Assembly: GCF_007556755.1 (NCBI RefSeq)
Contig: NZ_VJOO01000020.1
Coordinates: 1 to 57,875, forward strand
DNA from: Tepidimonas fonticaldi
GTDB lineage: Bacteria > Pseudomonadota > Gammaproteobacteria > Burkholderiales > Burkholderiaceae_C
Direction: 5' to 3'
DNA: 57,875 nt
Shown: positions 10,219-19,962 of the stretch, piece by piece
Layout: the number at the start of each line of letters is the position of its first letter
Numbering within the stretch: position 1 is the first letter of the stretch
Position numbers and translations under genes: made by a program
The notes under the pieces: model-generated
Seen by the model: only the letters and a program-made list of their open reading frames with translations
The model's database searches: none
What the model was told of the DNA's origin: nothing

Positions 10219-13200
10219 TCAGGCGACGCGCGCGGCCGACGTCGGCGCGGCGGCGGCGTCGCCCGCGCGCCAGCGCCGCAGCAGGTCGTCCCACAGCGGG
10301 CGGGCTGTCCGCAGGTTGCGTTCCTTGACGTGGCCAAAGCCCTTGACCCGCGCCGGCCAGCGGGCGATCTCCAGCGCCAGCGGCAACCGGTCTGCCCGCA
10401 GGTCGCGCAACACCTCCTCGACCGCGGCCTCGTACTCGCGGATCAAGGCCCGCTCGGTGCGCCGCTCCTCCGTGTGGCCGAAGGGGTCGAAGGCGGTGCC
10501 GCGCAGCCCCTTGAGCCGGGCCAACACACGGAACGCCCCCATCACCCAGGGGCCGTATTCGCGCTTGACGAGTTCGCCCTTGTCGTTGCGCCGGGCCAGC
10601 AGCGGCGGCGCCAGATGAAAGCGCAGCGTGAAGTCGCCGTCGAACTGCTCGCGCAGACGCTGCAGGAAAGCGCCGTCGGTGTACAGGCGCGCCACCTCGT
10701 ACTCGTCCTTGTAGGCCATCAGCTGCGCCAGATGCCGGGCCACCGCCTCGGTCAGCGCGGTCGAGCCCGTGCCCAGCGCCGCCTCGGCCGCCTGCACACG
10801 GCGCACCAGGGACTCGTAGCGCTGCGCGTAGGCCGCGTTCTGGTAGGCCGTCAAGTGCTCCACCCGCACGCGGATCACGTGCTCCAGCGTGGGCCGCGGC
10901 CGCAGCTCGACCACCTGCGCCGGCTGCAGCCAGCGCTTGACGGCCCCCTCGTCGTGCGCGGCGCGCCGTCCCCATTCGAAGGCCGCCTTGTTGGCCCCCA
11001 CCGCCACACCGTTGAGCTCGATGGCCCGCTCCAGCGACTCGCGCCGCAGCGGTATCCACCCCTTCTGCCACGCATAGCCCAGCACCATCGGGTTGACGTA
11101 GAGCGTGTCGCCCAGCACCTTGAGCGCCAGCGCCTCGGCATCGAACACCCCCACGCCCACGCCGCCCGCCGCCTCGGTGATGGCGGCGACACAGCGCGCC
11201 GACGGGTTCTGCCAAGCCCCGTCCTTGACGAAGGCCGCGGTCGGGGTGGCTTGCGCGTTCAGGGCGACGTGGGTGCGGCCTTCGCGCATGCGCGCCAGCG
11301 TCTCGGGGCTGGCGGCGACGATCGGGTCGCAGGCCAGGATCAGATCGGCGGCGGCGGTGCCCACGCGCGTGGTCAGGATGTCGTCTTGGCGCGCACCGAT
11401 GAGCACATGGCTCCAGGTCGCGCCGCCCTTTTGCGCCAGCCCGGCGGCGTCCTGGGTGACGATGCCCTTGCCCTCAATGTGCGCGGCCACGCCGAGCAAC
11501 TGACCGATGGTGATGACACCCGTGCCCCCCACTCCCGCCACGACGATGCCCCAGGCCCCGGCGCCGGCCCGCAGCTCGGGCAGGGACGGCTCGGGCAGCG
11601 GTGGCAGATCCTTGAGGTCGGGTGCTCCCGCGTCACGGCCGGGCTTGCGCGGCTTGGCGCCTTCCACCGTCACGAAGCTGGGGCAGAACCCCTTGGTGCA
11701 GGAGAAATCCTTGTTGCACGTGCTCTGGTTGATGGTGCGCTTGCGGCCAAACTCGGTCTCCAGCGGCTCCACGCTCAGGCAGTTGCTCTGCACACCGCAG
11801 TCGCCGCAGCCCTCGCACACGCGCTCGTTGATCACGGCGCGCTTGTCTGGATCGGCCATGAGGCCGCGCTTGCGGCGGCGGCGCTTCTCGGTGGCGCAGG
11901 TCTGGTCGTAGATGATCGCCGTCACGCCCTCGGTCTCGCGGCATTCGCGCTGCACGCGGTCCAACTCGTCGCGGTGCAACACCGGCACGTCGGCCGGCAG
12001 CGTCAGCGTCACGCCGCCCAGGGTGGTGTGCTGGGCATGGGCGTATTTGGTCGGCTCATCGGTGACGATGAACAGCTTGCGCACCCCCTCGCTGCGCAGG
12101 CTGTGCACGATTTGCAGCACCGAGTGCCCTTCCGGCCGCTCGCCCACCGGCTGGCCGCCGGTCATCGCCACCGCGTCGTTGTAGAGGATCTTGTAGGTGA
12201 TGTTGACCCCCGCCGCGATGGACTGGCGGATGGCCAGCAGCCCGCTGTGGAAATAGGTGCCGTCGCCCAGGTTGGCGAAGAGGTGCTTTTCGTTCGTGAA
12301 CGGCTGCTGACCGACCCACGGCACGCCCTCGCCGCCCATCTGGGTGAAGGCGAGGGTGTTGCGGTCCATCCAGATCGACATGTAGTGGCAGCCGATGCCG
12401 GCCATGGCGCGCGAGCCCTCCGGCACCCGGGTGGAGGTGTTGTGCGGACAGCCGGAGCAAAACCATGGCACGCGCTGGGCGTCGGCGGTCTGCACCTGGA
12501 TGGCCTGCAGCGACCGTTCGCGCGCCTCGATCACGGCCAACTGCGCCTGCACCCGTGCCGCAATGTCACTGCCCTCGGGCAACAGACCGCGCTTGGTCAG
12601 CCGCCGCGCCAGCGCTCGCGCGATGACGGCGGGCGTCAGGTCCGCATTGGCGCGCAGCAGCGTGTGCGCACTCGGATTCGGCACGGACCACTCGCCGCCG
12701 GAATGGTCGCCCTCGATCTCGTCGAACTTGCCAAGCACGTCCGGCCGCACGTCGGCGCGCCAGTTGTACAGCTCTTCCTTGAGCTGGTATTCGATGACTT
12801 GGCGCTTTTCCTCGACCACCAGGATCTCGCGCAGCCCTTCGGCAAAGGCGCGCGTCGTCTGCGCCTCCAGCGGCCAGACCACCGCCACCTTGTGCACGCG
12901 GATGCCCAGTTGCCGGCAGGTCTCGTCGTCCAGCCCCAGGTCGTGCAGCGCCTGGCGCAGGTCGTTGTAGGCCTTGCCGCTGGCGATGATGCCGTAGCGG
13001 TCGTGCGGCCCCTCGATGACGTTGTGGTTGAGCCGGTTGGCGCGCACGTAGGCGAGCGCGGCATACCACTTGTAGTCCATCAGCCGCGCCTCCTGCTCCA
13101 GCGGCGCGTCGGGCCAGCGGATGTGCACGCCACCCGGGGGCATCTCGAAGTCGTCCGGCAGCGCGATGCGCACGCGCTCGGGGTCGATCTCCACCGTGGC

Positions 13201-13863
13201 GCTGGACTCGACGATCTCCTGAATGGTCTTCATGCCGGTCCACACGCCGGCGTAGCGGCTCATCGCCCAGGCGTGCAGGCCGAGGTCCAGGATCTCCTGC
13301 ACGCTGGCCGGGAAGAACACCGGCAACCCGCAGGCCTTGAAGATATGGTCGCTCTGGTGCGCGGCGGTGGAGCTCTTGGCCACGTGGTCGTCGCCGGCCA
13401 CCGCGATCACGCCGCCCCACGGCGTGGTGCCGGCCATGTTGGCGTGCTTGAAGACATCGCTGCAGCGGTCCACCCCCGGCCCCTTGCCGTACCACAGACC
13501 AAAGACGCCGTCGTAACGGGCGCTGCCGGGCGGCGCGAAGCCCAGCTGCTGCGTGCCCCAGACGGCGGTGGCGGCCAGTTCCTCGTTGACGCCGGGCTGG
13601 AACACGACGTGGTGGGCCTTCAAGTGCTCGCGCGCCTTCCACAGCGCCTGGTCGTAGCCGCCCAGAGGCGAGCCGCGGTAGCCGCTGATGAAGCCGGCGG
13701 TGTGCTTGCCGGCCAGCGCGTCGCGTTGCTGCTGCAGCATCGGCAGGCGCACCAACGCATGCACCCCGCTCATGAACGCGCGGCCGCGATCCAGGGCATA
13801 TTTGTCGTCGAGCGAGACGGATTCCAGCGCGCGCCGGACGTGCTCGGGCAAGGGAGCGGTCAT
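10219..13863 (-). CDS. Indolepyruvate ferredoxin oxidoreductase, fused single-chain form
   Basis: A 1214-residue fused 2-oxoacid:ferredoxin oxidoreductase that decarboxylates aryl-pyruvates to aryl-acyl-CoA. Domains in order: pyrimidine-binding region (FISGYRGSPLGGYDQAL near 57), thiamine-diphosphate-binding region with CSGCPHNTS (about 470), a Cys-rich iron-sulfur segment VCEGCGDCGVQSNC (about 683) plus a further CTKGFC stretch, a gamma-type domain with GVGGTGVITIGQLLG (about 776), and a C-terminal DUF6537-like region. In archaea these parts are separate IorA/IorB chains; the one-chain form is common in Betaproteobacteria. The start at 13863 follows AAGGAG. It implies aerobic or micro-aerobic aromatic amino acid breakdown; the CoA-transferase and FAH-family genes nearby are not obviously in its pathway. 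Confidence 0.9.
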   Translation of the reverse strand: MTAPLPEHVRRALESVSLDDKYALDRGRAFMSGVHALVRLPMLQQQRDALAGKHTAGFISGYRGSPLGGYDQALWKAREHLKAHHVVFQPGVNEELAATAVWGTQQLGFAPPGSARYDGVFGLWYGKGPGVDRCSDVFKHANMAGTTPWGGVIAVAGDDHVAKSSTAAHQSDHIFKACGLPVFFPASVQEILDLGLHAWAMSRYAGVWTGMKTIQEIVESSATVEIDPERVRIALPDDFEMPPGGVHIRWPDAPLEQEARLMDYKWYAALAYVRANRLNHNVIEGPHDRYGIIASGKAYNDLRQALHDLGLDDETCRQLGIRVHKVAVVWPLEAQTTRAFAEGLREILVVEEKRQVIEYQLKEELYNWRADVRPDVLGKFDEIEGDHSGGEWSVPNPSAHTLLRANADLTPAVIARALARRLTKRGLLPEGSDIAARVQAQLAVIEARERSLQAIQVQTADAQRVPWFCSGCPHNTSTRVPEGSRAMAGIGCHYMSIWMDRNTLAFTQMGGEGVPWVGQQPFTNEKHLFANLGDGTYFHSGLLAIRQSIAAGVNITYKILYNDAVAMTGGQPVGERPEGHSVLQIVHSLRSEGVRKLFIVTDEPTKYAHAQHTTLGGVTLTLPADVPVLHRDELDRVQRECRETEGVTAIIYDQTCATEKRRRRKRGLMADPDKRAVINERVCEGCGDCGVQSNCLSVEPLETEFGRKRTINQSTCNKDFSCTKGFCPSFVTVEGAKPRKPGRDAGAPDLKDLPPLPEPSLPELRAGAGAWGIVVAGVGGTGVITIGQLLGVAAHIEGKGIVTQDAAGLAQKGGATWSHVLIGARQDDILTTRVGTAAADLILACDPIVAASPETLARMREGRTHVALNAQATPTAAFVKDGAWQNPSARCVAAITEAAGGVGVGVFDAEALALKVLGDTLYVNPMVLGYAWQKGWIPLRRESLERAIELNGVAVGANKAAFEWGRRAAHDEGAVKRWLQPAQVVELRPRPTLEHVIRVRVEHLTAYQNAAYAQRYESLVRRVQAAEAALGTGSTALTEAVARHLAQLMAYKDEYEVARLYTDGAFLQRLREQFDGDFTLRFHLAPPLLARRNDKGELVKREYGPWVMGAFRVLARLKGLRGTAFDPFGHTEERRTERALIREYEAAVEEVLRDLRADRLPLALEIARWPARVKGFGHVKERNLRTARPLWDDLLRRWRAGDAAAAPTSAARVA

Positions 13864-14186
13864 GGCAGAAAACTCCTTCGAGGCAAAACGGGCCGGTAAG
13901 CCCCCATGCGGACGTCGGGCCTGCCAACTGCGCCCGAGGTGGCCATGCACCGGGATCACCGGCTGCCGCACCTGCCCATCGCGCCCGTCCGCGCATGGGC
14001 CGCAGTGTAGGGCCGGCGCGCGCGGATGGCGCGCTTTCCCGCGCTGGCGCAGGGCCATTTGCGGGTAAACCCTGATCGCCAACCGCCCGCGACCGCCCAT
14101 CCTGCCCGGCGGCCGACAGGGCCGGCAACCGCGCCGGTCGGAAGGCCCGGTGCGCGGTGCTACAGTGCGGCCACACTCAAACCATC
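13864..14186. other. Divergent intergenic region
   Basis: About 320 bases between the oxidoreductase (minus) and the MASE1 protein (plus). I see no convincing small gene. A TACAGT hexamer at 14161-14166, 20 bases before the plus-strand ATG, could be its -10 box. On the minus strand TACACT (about 14003-14008) could serve the oxidoreductase. Neither has a good -35. Confidence 0.4.
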
Positions 14187-17138
14187 ATGGACGTCGTTGC
14201 CCCTGCTGCCAGCACCGCCCCCACGCGCCACGGGCTGCGCGGGGTCGGCTGCGCCCTCATCACCGCGCTGGCGTATCTGATCGGCGGCTGGCTGGCCTTG
14301 CAACTGCGCGTTCCGCCGGACTACGCCATCGTGGTGTTCTTTCCGGCCGGCGTGGCGGCGGGGGCCGCGCTGGTCTGGGGCCGGTGGGCATGGCCCGGCA
14401 TCCTGGCCGGTGCGCTGGCGGTGCAGATCCTGACACACCACAGTCTGGGCGCCGACTGGCGCCACTGGGCGATCGTGGTGCCGGCGCTGGGCGCGACAGC
14501 CATGGCCGCCGTATCGGCCTGGGCCATCCGGCGCTGGGTCGGCTACCCGTCCACCCTCGACGAGCCGCGCCTGGTGCTGCGGCTGCTGTTCGTGGTGCTG
14601 CCCCTGGGCGCGCTGCTCAACGCCAGCGTGGCCGTGCCGACGCTGGTGGCCCGCGGCGTCATCGCCGCCGCCGACGCCTGGGGGCAATGGGCCAGTTGGT
14701 GGCTGGGCGATTCCTTGGGCGCGGTGCTGGTCGTGCCGCTGATGTGGGTGGCCTTTGGCGAACCGCGCTCGGCATGGCAAGCGCGGCGCCGGGGCGTGGG
14801 CATACCGCTCGCGCTGGCGCTGCTGTTGGCCGGCGGCGTGGTGCGGCTGCTGGCCGATGCCCAGGCCCAACAGTTGCGGCTGCGCGCCGAGCAGGCGGGC
14901 GAGCAGGCGGCGCAAACGCTGCAGCGCCGGCTGGACGCGCAAATCGATGCGCTGGAGGCCATGGGCCAGCTGATGGCACGCGCCCCCACCATGGGGCAAG
15001 ACGAGTTCGAGCGCGCGGCCGAGCTGTGGCTGCGCCGCTACCCCGGCACGCAAAACTTCACGTTCAACTGGCGGGTCTCGCGCGCCGACCGTCCGCACTA
15101 CGAATGCTGCGACCCCGGCTGGCCGATCATGGCGCGCGACGCCACGGGCCGCCGCTTTCCGGCACCGGACGCCGACGAGCACATGGTGATCACGCGGCTG
15201 GCGCCGCTGGCCACCAACCAGGCCGCGCGCGGGCTGGACATTTTGACCTTCGAGCCGCTGCGACGGGCCACCCAGCGCGCCATCGACAGCGGCCGCCCCC
15301 AGGCCACCGAACCCTTCCGACTGGTGCAGGAGCAAGGCTCCCAGCGCGGCATCGTCGTCTACCACGCGGTCCGCGCGGCGCACGGCAGCGGCGAGGTGCT
15401 GGGCATCGTCTCGACCGCGTTTCGCATGGGGGACGTCACCCAGGCGGGGCTGGAGGCCGTGCCGCTGGAGGGCTTGGCGCTGTGCCTGATGGACCGCGAC
15501 GCCAGCCCGGACAACCGGCGTCTGGCGGGGCCGGAGGGCTGCGAGCGCGCCACGTCGCCCGACCATCTGGGCGCCCGCACCGAGTGGCCGCTGCGGTTTG
15601 CCCAGCGCGCCTGGGTGTTGCGGCTGGACACCACCGAGGGCTTTTGGCGCCAGAACACGGCCGACGCGCGCATGCACCTGACGGCGAGCACGGCCTTCCT
15701 GACCGTGGCGCTGCTGGCGGCGTTTTTGCTGGTCACCACCGGCCAGCGCCGGCGGGTCGAGCAGTTGGTGGAGCAGCGCACGCTCGAGCTGGCGCGCAGC
15801 CACGCCAGCCTGATCCAGCTCGCGCACTTCGACGCCCTCACCGGCCTGGTCAACCGCAGCTTTTGGACCGAGCAGGCCGAGACGGTGCTGTCCACGGCGC
15901 GGCGCAGCGGGCAGGAGGTGGGCATCATCTTCCTGGACCTGGACCGCTTCAAGCACGTCAACGACAGCCTGGGGCACGCCCAGGGGGATCGCCTGCTGCA
16001 GACCGTGGCGACGCGGCTGCAGGCATGTCTGCGCTCGCGCGACGTGCTGGGGCGATTCGGCGGCGACGAATTCATCGCGCTGCTGCCGTGGGTGAAGGGG
16101 CGCGACGGCGCCGCCACCGTGGCGCGCAAGATCGCCCGCACCCTGGACGAGCCGATCGAGCTGGACGGCGTGCAGGTGCGCGTCGGTGCCAGCCTGGGGG
16201 TGACGGTGTTCCCCTACGACGGCAGCACGGTGGAAACCCTGCTGCGCCACGCCGACACCGCCATGTACGCCGCCAAAGCGGCGGGCCGCAACCAGTGGCG
16301 CTTCTTCGAGCCGTCCATGCACGAGCATGTCTCGCGCCGCCTCGCGCTCGAATCCGCCCTGCGCCAGGCGGTCGACGATCCGCAGCGCGGGGGCCTGAGC
16401 CTCGTCTACCAGCCCCAGATCGACGCCGATGGGCGGCGCCTGCTCGGGCTGGAGGCCTTGCTGCGCTGGGACGACCCTACCCTGGGCCCCATCTCGCCGG
16501 CGGAATTCATCGGCGTGGCCGAGGACGCCGGCATCATCGACCGCCTGGGGGCGTGGGTGCTGCAGACCGCGTGCCGGCAGCTCGCCGCCTGGCACGCCAG
16601 CGCCGACGCGCCGCTGTTCGCGCAGGTGCGGCTGGCGGTCAACATCTCGCCCATCGAATTTGCTCGGCCGGGTTTTCTGGACCATGTGCGCGACGCGCTG
16701 CGCGACCTGGGCCCGGCCACCCGGCTGGTGGAGCTGGAAATCACCGAAAGCCTGCTGGTGCAGGCCGGCGCCGACGTGACCGAGCGCATGCGCGCCCTCA
16801 CCCAACTGGGGGTGGAGCTGTGCCTGGACGATTTTGGGACTGGCTACTCCAGCCTGGGCTATTTGCAGCGGCTGCCGATCGGCAAGCTCAAGATCGACCG
16901 CTCCTTCGTCAACGGCGTGCCCGGGGACCCGGACAGCGCGGCCATCGTGCGCGCCACCCTGTCCATGGCGCACGACCTGGGCCTGCGGGTGGTGGCCGAG
17001 GGGGTGGAGACCCCGGAGCAGCGCGACTTTCTGCGCCTGCACGGGTGCGACGCCTTCCAGGGCTGGCTGTATGCCCGCGCAATGGCGCCGGCCGAGCTGT
17101 TGGCCTGGCTGCGCGCCCGGCAACCGGTGCCGGCCTGA
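14187..17138 (+). CDS. MASE1-CHASE-GGDEF-EAL cyclic-di-GMP protein
   Basis: A 983-residue membrane sensor. Order seen: MASE1-type helical bundle (about 20-190), a further helix near 200-220, an extracytoplasmic CHASE-like domain (about 240-440), a last helix (AFLTVALLAAFLLV near 505-520), GGDEF (about 555-715) and EAL (about 735-975). The cyclase motif GGDEF is intact, with an RSRD I-site five residues upstream. The phosphodiesterase motifs LEALLR, NIS, DDFGTGYSS and KIDRSFV are also intact, so both activities are possible. The ATG at 14187 starts the family N-terminus; a TACAGT box lies 20 bases before it. Signal sensed is unknown. Confidence 0.9.
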   Translation: MDVVAPAASTAPTRHGLRGVGCALITALAYLIGGWLALQLRVPPDYAIVVFFPAGVAAGAALVWGRWAWPGILAGALAVQILTHHSLGADWRHWAIVVPALGATAMAAVSAWAIRRWVGYPSTLDEPRLVLRLLFVVLPLGALLNASVAVPTLVARGVIAAADAWGQWASWWLGDSLGAVLVVPLMWVAFGEPRSAWQARRRGVGIPLALALLLAGGVVRLLADAQAQQLRLRAEQAGEQAAQTLQRRLDAQIDALEAMGQLMARAPTMGQDEFERAAELWLRRYPGTQNFTFNWRVSRADRPHYECCDPGWPIMARDATGRRFPAPDADEHMVITRLAPLATNQAARGLDILTFEPLRRATQRAIDSGRPQATEPFRLVQEQGSQRGIVVYHAVRAAHGSGEVLGIVSTAFRMGDVTQAGLEAVPLEGLALCLMDRDASPDNRRLAGPEGCERATSPDHLGARTEWPLRFAQRAWVLRLDTTEGFWRQNTADARMHLTASTAFLTVALLAAFLLVTTGQRRRVEQLVEQRTLELARSHASLIQLAHFDALTGLVNRSFWTEQAETVLSTARRSGQEVGIIFLDLDRFKHVNDSLGHAQGDRLLQTVATRLQACLRSRDVLGRFGGDEFIALLPWVKGRDGAATVARKIARTLDEPIELDGVQVRVGASLGVTVFPYDGSTVETLLRHADTAMYAAKAAGRNQWRFFEPSMHEHVSRRLALESALRQAVDDPQRGGLSLVYQPQIDADGRRLLGLEALLRWDDPTLGPISPAEFIGVAEDAGIIDRLGAWVLQTACRQLAAWHASADAPLFAQVRLAVNISPIEFARPGFLDHVRDALRDLGPATRLVELEITESLLVQAGADVTERMRALTQLGVELCLDDFGTGYSSLGYLQRLPIGKLKIDRSFVNGVPGDPDSAAIVRATLSMAHDLGLRVVAEGVETPEQRDFLRLHGCDAFQGWLYARAMAPAELLAWLRARQPVPA

Positions 17139-17168
17139 GCGCGCCGTGCGCCCACCGGCCGCGCCGGA

Positions 17169-17458
17169 TCAGCCGACGTGCTGCCGCAAAAAGGCCAGGG
17201 TGCGCTCGCGCGCGAGCCGCGCCGCCTCCACCGTCGTCGTGACGCCGCCGCCGTAGTACGGCACCGCGGCACTCAGGCCGTGCAGCAGGCAGGCGCTGCG
17301 CCACGCCATCAGCCCGCCCCAACAATAGCCCACGACACCGACGCGTGTACCCCAACTCCACCGCGGGGCGCACACGGTGAAACAGCGCCAGCGGGGCGGG
17401 CCACATAAGCCGGGATGCGCGCCCCATCCGGGGGCGCCAGTTCGATGACGGTGTTCAT
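17169..17458 (-). pseudogene. Dienelactone hydrolase family pseudogene, collapsed by internal deletions
   Basis: Four blocks of a dienelactone hydrolase (usually about 230 residues) follow each other in the right order in only 290 bases, in three frames. The N-terminus MNTVIELAPPDGARIPAYVA starts at 17458. Next comes LFHRVRPAVELGYT in a second frame. Then RVGVVGYCWGGLMAWR with the nucleophile Cys, and SAAVPYYGGGV, in a third frame. The last is the tail ARLARERTLAFLRQHVG, ending at 17169. The stretches between the blocks are missing, including those that carry the catalytic Asp and His. No intact product can be made. Confidence 0.85.
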
Positions 17459-17528
17459 TGCCGATGCCATCCTTCCGCGGGCACGGTGCCCCTGCAGGCC
17501 GGAGCGTAGCGCAAACGGCGGGCGCGGA

Positions 17529-17561
17529 CGCACAATGGCCGCACAATGCCCGCACAATGGC
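17529..17561 (+). repeat. Three tandem 11-bp repeats carrying CACAAT, just before marC
   Basis: CGCACAATGGC, CGCACAATGCC and CGCACAATGGC follow each other without a gap. The last CACAAT ends 7 bases before the marC ATG. CACAAT matches the -10-like hexamer found before many other genes in this window, so the repeat may be a triplicated promoter core. Confidence 0.75.
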
Positions 17562-17565
17562 GACC

Positions 17566-18186
17566 ATGGACCTCAAGCCACTGATCACGTTGCTGGCCAT
17601 CGTCAATCCGCTGGCGATCGTCCCCTTCTTCATCCATTACACGCTGGGTTTTTCCGCGCGCCAGCGCCAGCGCACCATCGCCATCTCGGCCCTGTCCGCG
17701 TTTGCCGTGATCGCCGTCTCCGCCCTGGCGGGGTTGCAGATCCTGGAGTTTTTTGGCATCTCGCTGGCCAGCTTCCAGGTCGGCGGTGGCATGCTGCTGC
17801 TCATGTCGTCCCTGTCCATGCTGAACGCCCAGCCGGCCGAAGCCAAAACCACCCGCGACGAGGTGGACGACGCCGCCAGCCGCGCCTCCATCGCCGTCGT
17901 GCCCCTGACCATTCCGCTGCTCACAGGCCCGGCCACCATGTCCACCGTGGTCATCTACGCCGACCAGGCCAAGACCTTCTGGCAGCACGCGGCACTGGTG
18001 GGCTACGGCGTGGTCATCGCCGCCGCTACAGCGCTGTGTTTCACTCTGGCCGAGCCCATCGCGCGCGTGCTCGGCAAGACGGGCATCAACGTCATGACGC
18101 GGCTCATGGGCCTGATCCTGGCCGCGCTGGCGGTGGAGGTCATGGCCAGCGGGCTCACCCGCCTGTTCCCCGCCCTGGCCGGCTGA
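17566..18186 (+). CDS. MarC family inner-membrane protein
   Basis: A 206-residue integral membrane protein with about six helices. Family stretches: LLAIVNPLAIVPFFI at the start, SFQVGGGMLLLMSSLSML, IAVVPLTIPLLTGPATMSTVVIY and the C-terminal TRLMGLILAALAVEVMASGL. The MarC/YhcE family has no settled function. The ATG at 17566 matches the family N-terminus (MDLKPLITLLAIVNP). The gene is immediately preceded by three 11-bp tandem repeats with -10-like hexamers, so the message may be leaderless. The low-Mr phosphatase gene follows 34 bases downstream. Confidence 0.85.
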   Translation: MDLKPLITLLAIVNPLAIVPFFIHYTLGFSARQRQRTIAISALSAFAVIAVSALAGLQILEFFGISLASFQVGGGMLLLMSSLSMLNAQPAEAKTTRDEVDDAASRASIAVVPLTIPLLTGPATMSTVVIYADQAKTFWQHAALVGYGVVIAAATALCFTLAEPIARVLGKTGINVMTRLMGLILAALAVEVMASGLTRLFPALAG

Positions 18187-18220
18187 GGCGGCCGCGGGCC
18201 CGATCCGGCACAATCGCCGC

Positions 18221-18730
18221 ATGGATGCCGCGTACGAATACCGGGTCGTCTTTTTTTGCATGGGCAACATCTGCCGCAGCCCAACGGCGCACGGCGTGTT
18301 TCGCCACCGGCTGCAGGCCCGCGGCTTGCACCATCGTGTGGCGGTGGCGTCGGCCGGAACGCACGCCTACCACGTCGGCCAAGCGCCCGACGCCCGCAGC
18401 CAGCACCACGCCCGGCTGCGCGGATACGATCTGGCCGATCTGCGCGCGCGGCAACTGGCCGCCGCCGATTTCGAGCACGCCGACCTGCTGCTGGCCATGG
18501 ACTGGGACAACCTCGCCCTGGCCGAGGCCCTGTGCCCACCCCCACACCGACGCAAGCTGCGGCGACTGACGGAGTTTTGCCGCCGCCACGACAGCCCCGT
18601 GGTCCCGGACCCGTACTATGGCGGCGCCGACGGTTTCGAGCATGTGCTCGATCTGGTGGAAGACGCCTGCGACGGCCTGCTCGACCACATCGAACGCGTG
18701 CTCGCCGCCCGTGTCGAGGCGCGCCACTGA
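18221..18730 (+). CDS. Low molecular weight protein-tyrosine phosphatase
   Basis: Cytosolic phosphatase of 169 residues. The phosphate-binding loop CMGNICRSPT (residues 13-22) carries the catalytic Cys13 and Arg19. The general-acid motif DPYYGG is near residue 130. The C-terminus ends with the usual helix. Alternatives are an arsenate reductase-like or Wzb-like role, but no exopolysaccharide genes are near. A CACAAT box at 18209-18214 ends six bases before the ATG, suggesting a leaderless message. The CoA-transferase ATG lies 5 bases after its stop. Confidence 0.9.
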   Translation: MDAAYEYRVVFFCMGNICRSPTAHGVFRHRLQARGLHHRVAVASAGTHAYHVGQAPDARSQHHARLRGYDLADLRARQLAAADFEHADLLLAMDWDNLALAEALCPPPHRRKLRRLTEFCRRHDSPVVPDPYYGGADGFEHVLDLVEDACDGLLDHIERVLAARVEARH

Positions 18731-18734
18731 TGCC

Positions 18735-19958
18735 ATGAACACCCACCCCTCCCCAACCCAAGCGCGCGCGGGCGGGCCGCTCGCCGGCATCCGCGTGCTG
18801 GAACTCGGTCAACTCATCGCCGGGCCCTTTGCGGCCAAGACGCTCGCCGATTTTGGCGCCGACGTCATCAAGATCGAGCCCCCCGATGGCGGCGATCCGC
18901 TGCGCAAATGGCGCCTGCTGCGCGACGGCACCTCGGTCTGGTGGGAGGTGCAGTCGCGCAACAAACGCTCCGTGCGCGCCGACCTGCGCAGCGCGGACGG
19001 GCAGTCGCTGGTGCGGCGCCTGGCCGCCGAAGCGGACGTGTTGATCGAAAACTTCAAGCCCGGCACGCTGGAAGGCTGGGGCCTGGGCTGGGACGCCTTG
19101 CACGCGCTCAACCCGCGGCTGGTCATGCTGCGCCTGTCGGGCTATGGTCAAACCGGCCCCTATGCGCACAAGCCGGGCTTTGGCATTCTGGGCGAGGCCA
19201 TGGGCGGCCTGCGCTATCTGACCGGCGAGCCGGGCCGGGTGCCGGTGCGCACCGGCGTGTCGATCGGCGACTCGATCGCGGCGCTGCACGGCGTCATCGG
19301 CGTGTTGCTGGCGCTCTACCACCGCGACGCCCGCGGCGGCCAGGGTCAGATGGTCGACGTCGCGCTGTACGAGAGCGTGTTCAATCTGATGGAGAGCCTG
19401 CTGCCCGAGTACGACGCCTTTGGCGTGGTGCGCGAGCGCGCCGGCAGCGCCCTGCCCGGCATCGCCCCCTCCAACGCCTACCGCTGCCGCCCCGGCGCGG
19501 ACGGGCAGGACAGCTATGTGCTGATCGGCGGCAACGGCGACGGGATTTTCCGCCGCCTGATGCGCGCCATCGGCCGCGACGACCTGGCGCAGGACCCCGA
19601 CCTCGCCCACAACGACGGCCGGGCCCGGCGCGCGGCGGAACTCGACGCCGCCATCGAAGCCTGGACCCGCGACCGCAGCGTGGACGAGGTCATCGCCGCG
19701 CTGGACGCCGCAGACGTGCCGGTGGGCAAGATCTACACCGCCGCCGACATCGCCACCGATCCGCAGTACCACGCGCGCGGCATGGTGCTGCCATCCACCG
19801 ACCGCGAGGGCCGTCCGCTGAAGGTGCCCGGTATCGTCCCCAAGCTGAGCGACACCCCGGGGGCGTTGCGCCATCCGGCCCCGCGGCTGGGCGAACACGA
19901 TGCCGAGGTGATCCCCGCGACGGGCTGGCCGCGCCCCCGCAGCGCCCAAGCCGAATAA
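18735..19958 (+). CDS. CaiB/BaiF family CoA-transferase
   Basis: Class III CoA-transferase of 407 residues. Conserved stretches: GIRVLELGQLIAGPFAAKTL and ADFGADVIKIEPP at the N-terminus, NKRSVRADLR, DVLIENFKPGTLEGWGLG, LRLSGYGQTGPY and DVALYESVFNLMES. These enzymes move CoA between carboxylic acids; the acid here cannot be told. It may share a transcript with the phosphatase upstream. An intrinsic terminator follows its TAA. Confidence 0.88.
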   Translation: MNTHPSPTQARAGGPLAGIRVLELGQLIAGPFAAKTLADFGADVIKIEPPDGGDPLRKWRLLRDGTSVWWEVQSRNKRSVRADLRSADGQSLVRRLAAEADVLIENFKPGTLEGWGLGWDALHALNPRLVMLRLSGYGQTGPYAHKPGFGILGEAMGGLRYLTGEPGRVPVRTGVSIGDSIAALHGVIGVLLALYHRDARGGQGQMVDVALYESVFNLMESLLPEYDAFGVVRERAGSALPGIAPSNAYRCRPGADGQDSYVLIGGNGDGIFRRLMRAIGRDDLAQDPDLAHNDGRARRAAELDAAIEAWTRDRSVDEVIAALDAADVPVGKIYTAADIATDPQYHARGMVLPSTDREGRPLKVPGIVPKLSDTPGALRHPAPRLGEHDAEVIPATGWPRPRSAQAE

Positions 19959-19962
19959 CAAA

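Noticed and set aside
10198-13899. Long plus-strand open frame opposite the indolepyruvate oxidoreductase
   Set aside because: Same reason: antisense shadow without recognisable domains.
14160-17123. Long minus-strand open frame opposite the GGDEF-EAL gene
   Set aside because: The plus strand has intact GGDEF and EAL motifs; the opposite frame has none.
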